The translations under genes and the position numbers were made by a program. Of a stretch of DNA of 64,000 bases, positions 60,068 through 64,000 are shown piece after piece; position 1 is the first letter of the stretch; each line of letters opens with the position of its first letter. Under the pieces are notes generated by a model. It was given only the letters and a program-made list of their open reading frames with translations. It was not told where the DNA came from and did no database searches. The stretch is from Paragordius varius. Lineage: Eukaryota > Nematomorpha. Location of the stretch: the NCBI GenBank assembly GCA_964247055.1, contig OZ176053.1, forward strand, positions 1,426,001 to 1,490,000, read 5' to 3'.

Positions 60068-63000
60068 ATGGCAACTGCAAGCGAATCCAGAGAAAATTTG
60101 GAAAGAGTCAGTAAAGAAAGGCGGAAATCTGTTTTCACGGAATCATATGATCCGGAAGAAGATCCCTATCCATTTACTAAAGTAATATTTTTTTCAGAAA
60201 ATCACACTTTTTTGGCAGAAAACGCCATTTTTCTAATATATATTATAAATGTTATGGAGATTAATTTTTTAGCCTACCTTTGCAATTATAAGTCATAAAA
60301 CTTCCTAAATAGGTGTCTTTATGCATTAAATTTTTGTTTCATAAAGCCACCTATTGCTTGGTAGGAAGTACTATGACTTCTTATTGCAAAGGTAGGCTAA
60401 GAAAATAATCTCCATCACATGTTTTATATTTAATATTAATTTTTGTTTTTTGTAAAATTTAAACTTTTCAAGTCTTCGCTCGGGCTTCGAACTGGGCGCT
60501 AAAATGTAAATAAACTTTCGAGAAATTTCAATTTCGATGGATTTTAAAAAATTAAACATATTTCAAAACTGCATGGATCCGTTTTTTTTTCAGATCGTTT
60601 TTAAAAGCGAATATTCATTGATGGTGTATCTGGTAGCAAAAGTGATTATACAGCCTCTATAATAGATTAAAAATATTAAATAAATTATCCATATCATAAT
60701 CCTCAGACATTAATTGCAAAATGGACTTGAGTTAAGAGCTTAATAAGCTCTTACTGGTTTTTGTTTAATTTGAGCTGGGTAAATTTTTTCATTTTATAAA
60801 TGGAAAACCAAATTAATTGATTTTCTTAACACCCAACTAACAAATCTATATAATAATAAAATTGAAATGTAGGCTTCAAGAAAATTTTCTGGAAAACAGG
60901 TACGCCTATTCAAATTCAAAAGAGAAGATTTTTATTCATTATTAATTGCGCCGCCTATAGTGAAATCATCTAACCCTTTAAGCCGCACCCCGTGGGAGTT
61001 TTTTTGAAAAATGTCCAATTAAGACAATTTCGAAGTGTGTGATCCATTCGATTTACTAATGCGCCGATGATATACGATCTACTTCTGTTCAATTTACTCC
61101 AATGTTTAACCGGAATAAGGCATAATAATTTTTGTAATTTTTTGCCAAGTTTCGAGATAAAAAATTAATGGCCTTAGATATTTATTCACAATATAAAGGC
61201 AAAATTTATTGAACAACACTTTTTTTATTAGACGCTAGGTAGGGCTACCTTCTCTGTAAAAAGCGCTCCCATATAAAATAACTTGGCTTTATAATTTTTG
61301 GATAAATATATGACCTTATAATTAACAACTTACATGGTTTTAGCTATTTTAGGTGTAATGACAAAAATTTTAGTTAAGAGCCGATGAGTATGGCTCCAAC
61401 GTCTGTAAAAGATGTCATCAAATAAAAGTAACGTACGTATTTTCACCTATATGTTATGAAAGCATTTGAATTCAAATAATTTTTTTAGATATACCATTTT
61501 CAGTTCAAATTCACCCTAAAAATAATTTATGTGTTTTCGAACTAATATAACTCATTATTAATATGAAATATATCTTTATGGCATAGTTTATTTTTTATTG
61601 CGTATTATTTTAATTTAAAACAAAATTTTATTTTTTAAAAATATATAAAAATATGGCTAATTTTTAATCTTAAAAACATATTTAATTGAGGTTGAAATTG
61701 ATTTGTTCGATGGTGAATATGAATTGTTCAAGGGTAATTTTGAATTATTTAAGGGTGAATTTGAATTGTAAATGGTATATTACCCGATAAAGACAAAAAT
61801 TTTAAACCAACGCTTCTTTTTAAATTACGCCTGGTTAGAGGTAAAAATCACGTTGAAGCTATTTATAGAAAACCTGCGAAACCATTTGGCTTTAATCATA
61901 ATTTTAGGTATTTCCCATTAACAGGCTATAATTTTAGTCAGTGGTTTTTTACATTAATTACTGAGTAAAGTTTAATTCTGTGTTAATGCAACCATATAAA
62001 GTAACGTGGCTTAGAAGCAACAATCCCATATGAATAATAATCCTATTGACTTAAAGGTACAGGTTACATTTAAGCGCTTTTATTAGCTCCCCAGTACCCC
62101 ATTTAAAATATGCCTCCAGAGAAAATTTTATTTTCGAACTTCATATTGTTTCGAAGTTTCCTGTCACTTTTTATTCTTTAGGTAAAAAATCATTACTACT
62201 TAAGGATGGTTTGTAACTATCAAAAGTTTTATTGAATTAACGAATCATTACGGTTAAGTTTTTTTTTGTTTCTTTGTGAGTTTAAATGCTTACTTTTACA
62301 ATTTTAAAGTAGATTTAAATAAAATAAAACCAATAATTGAACCCAAAATATATAATAAATGTACTACCTTTTAGACAACATACCCCAAAACAGATGAACA
62401 GCGGGCTAAAATACGTGAAGGACTTAAAAGTGCCTGGCTCCTCAAATCCCTGGACGATGAAGAAATCGAAGAGGTTATAGATGCCATTTTTACACTGCCC
62501 GTCAAAAAGGGGGACACGGTATAATAGATTGATTCAAATGAAATTAATAAGATTAAAAATTGGCCTTACAATAACAGAAAAAAAGAAATCATCAGATGAT
62601 TGGTTAAGTATGCATAAATATCCCATATTATCTGTTAAAAATGGCAAATAAAAACAGATTCAATACATATGATTAATCAAAAAATGGCTCACAAAGTTTT
62701 TTAATAGATTAATAGGTAATCTATAGGTAATTAATTTGTTTATAATCACTGTTTTTTTTGAATAATTTGCCCGTCCAATGATTTTAAGTTCCTCCAAAAG
62801 TAATATTTTTATGAAAAGAGAAATTTGTATGAAAAAGTAGCCACATAAAGTAATTAATATGGACAAACTTGGTATATTAATTAATTAAACTCAACTGCTA
62901 ATATCATTACATTAACATTTTTTCCTATCAATAAGTTTTTTTTATTTATTGATTTAAAAGAAGTATATCTATATATTTGCCATTTATTTTATTGTATTAT

Positions 63001-63780
63001 GAACACCTATTCCATCCTATTTTCTAGATTATTGAACAAGGGCAACCAGGAGAAAATTTTTACATTATAGAAAATGGTAGCTATGATGTTTTTGTAGCTT
63101 CCGCAAACTCACCCTCAAACCCTAAAAAGGTAAAAATGGGAAAGAAAATTAAGCATAAAGAAATTTTTTTAATATATTTAAGGCTTAAAATCCAATATTA
63201 AAACGAATTTTACCGATGAAGTTTTTTATATGGTATATGGTCCGAAAACTAGCCAGCAATTTTATCATTAACAGACCGGATTGAGTTTTTGATTTTGTTC
63301 AATGCCTCTTTGTTTTTAAAACTATTCAATTATAATTATAATTCATATAACCAATGATTTTTGATACGCAATATACTAATATTATATTTTTGTTTTACAC
63401 AAAAATTTTATATTAAGCATTTTAATTGTGCTCATCTTTTGTGCAGCAAAGTCTTATGATTAAACTTATTTTTAAAGACTTATATTGATAAATATTATGC
63501 TGCCTTTTATGCATTATCGATTTGTTTTTACAAAAGGTTTCAAGCTATCAGGACAGCGGATATTTTGGAGAAATTGCTTTGTTATGCAATTTACCCCGAA
63601 CCGCTACGGTTATTGCCACAAGCGATGGATCTTTGTGGGGCGTAGATCGTCAAACATTTCGTAGAATCGTAATACGCAAAGCGTATGAAAAGCGAGAATA
63701 CCACAAAGAACTCCTTAAAGGCTGCTCACTTTTTACGAACCTTGAGGAATATGAACAATTTAAAATATTGGATGCTTTTG
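60068..63780 (+). CDS. PRKAR2: cAMP-dependent protein kinase type II regulatory subunit, 3' part outside window
   Basis: Four exons join in phase: 60068-60181, 62375-62518, 63028-63129 and 63537-63780; the last ends in a donor, and the gene continues past the edge. Order: the inhibitor segment RRKSVFTESYDPEED (RRxS, the autophosphorylated type II form), then YPKTDEQRAKIREGLKSAW, KSLDDEEIEEVIDAIF, GQPGENFYIIENGSYDVFV, and the first cAMP pocket FGEIALLCNLPRTATVIA with its Glu and Arg intact, then WGVDRQTFRRIV. The subunit holds the kinase catalytic chain inactive until cAMP binds. Only 20 residues precede RRKSV, so the N-terminal docking/dimerisation domain is either on an unseen upstream exon or absent. 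The second cAMP domain is not in the window. Confidence 0.92.
60254..60415. mobile_element. Palindromic MITE-like hairpin
   Basis: Left arm ATGGAGATTAATTTTTTAGC and CTACCTTTGCAAT; right arm ATTGCAAAGGTAGGCTAAGA and AAATAATCTCCAT. The element is about 162 bp, with arms of about 60 bp. Confidence 0.75.
61491..61779. mobile_element. ATACCATTTA-family MITE, copy 4
   Basis: Begins ATACCATTTTCAGTTCAAAT and ends GAATTGTAAATGGTAT, with the family core CCCTAAAAATAATTTATGTG and AACTAATATAACTCATT. Confidence 0.75.
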
Positions 63781-63923
63781 GTTAGATTTTTTGATAATTC
63801 TAGAGCTTTTTTTACCTCAGATAAGATTGAATTATTTAATAATTCAATAACTAATTTTTTTGAATGATGCGTTCAACCGAGGACCTTATTAAGGATATCA
63901 AATATGCATCTAATTATTTAGAC
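63781..63923 (+). other. Start of PKA RII intron 4
   Basis: Begins GTTAGATTTT directly after exon 4. No feature seen before the element at 63924. Confidence 0.5.
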
Positions 63924-64000
63924 CAGGGGTTTCCAAGCACAAATGGCTTTGCGGCCTTTAATTTTGACTAAAAAAACTGGTGGGCTTATTTACAATATTT
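63924..64000. mobile_element. Left end of a hAT-like element, cut by the window edge
   Basis: CAGGGGTTTCCAAGCACAAA followed by GGCTTTGCGGCC is the usual hAT-type terminal pattern, similar to the end at 12910. The rest lies outside the window. Confidence 0.5.

Larger units (their letters stand above)
60182..62374 (+). other. Intron 1 of PKA RII
   Basis: Holds a hairpin MITE (60254-60415) and an ATACCATTTA-family MITE (61491-61779). A less AT-rich stretch at about 60930-61100 is unexplained. Confidence 0.5.

Noticed and set aside
60930-61440. Imperfectly related phrases such as CCATATAAAATAACTTGGCTT and CCATATAAAGTAACGTGGCTT in PKA intron 1
   Set aside because: Similarity is limited to about 20 bases and no ends or period could be defined.
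1-64000. tRNA, rRNA, SL RNA genes, CRISPR arrays, LTR or Polinton-like elements
   Set aside because: I looked for tRNA-like A and B boxes, leader-like donor contexts, direct terminal repeats and capsid or reverse-transcriptase motifs by eye and found none that hold up.

Overview
The window is metazoan nuclear DNA, very AT-rich, with intron-containing genes. It carries a whole laminin beta gene (a basement-membrane protein, so an animal), a type II PKA regulatory subunit, a DHHC palmitoyltransferase, a dithiol glutaredoxin, a rhodopsin-like receptor and four secreted proteins I cannot name. Several start codons sit just behind a pyrimidine-AG splice acceptor with no coding exon upstream. Two genes lie only 45 bp apart on the same strand, and one intron is only 28 nt long. 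Together these suggest an animal with spliced-leader trans-splicing. A flatworm is my best guess, but this is inference and other SL-using phyla fit too.

Layout: 1-2753 intergenic; 2754-9273 (+) a divergent class A GPCR whose second intron holds a decayed hAT and a decayed mariner; 10751-11755 (-) a secreted Ser/Thr-rich protein with a furin-like site; 12056-13450 a mariner split by a short hAT-like element; 13723-14897 (-) a small secreted six-cysteine protein; 15089-16238 a third mariner with recognisable ends; 16500-16658 (-) a tiny secreted peptide; 17406-20669 (+) DHHC palmitoyltransferase; 21461-26936 (+) an Asn/Ser/Thr-rich protein followed at once by glutaredoxin 26982-29038 (+); 30189-55407 (-) laminin beta in 31 exons; 55408-60067 a gene-poor gap; 60068-63780 (+) PKA RII, running off the right edge.

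All 31 laminin exons join in phase and give about 2179 residues, several hundred more than the usual 1750-1800 or so. The excess lies in an N/Q-rich insertion of about 190 residues inside one laminin-EGF module and in Asn-rich insertions in domain IV. Two exon-intron junctions of this gene have been tandemly amplified inside the adjacent introns: about nine 100-114 bp units at a 3' splice site and about eight 160-230 bp units at a 5' splice site.

Introns and intergenic spaces are filled with palindromic MITE-like elements of at least eight families. One of them supplies all but the first base of a laminin 5' splice site. Three genes have AATAAA overlapping the stop codon. I saw no retroviral, LTR or Polinton-like element, no CRISPR array and no RNA gene I could support.
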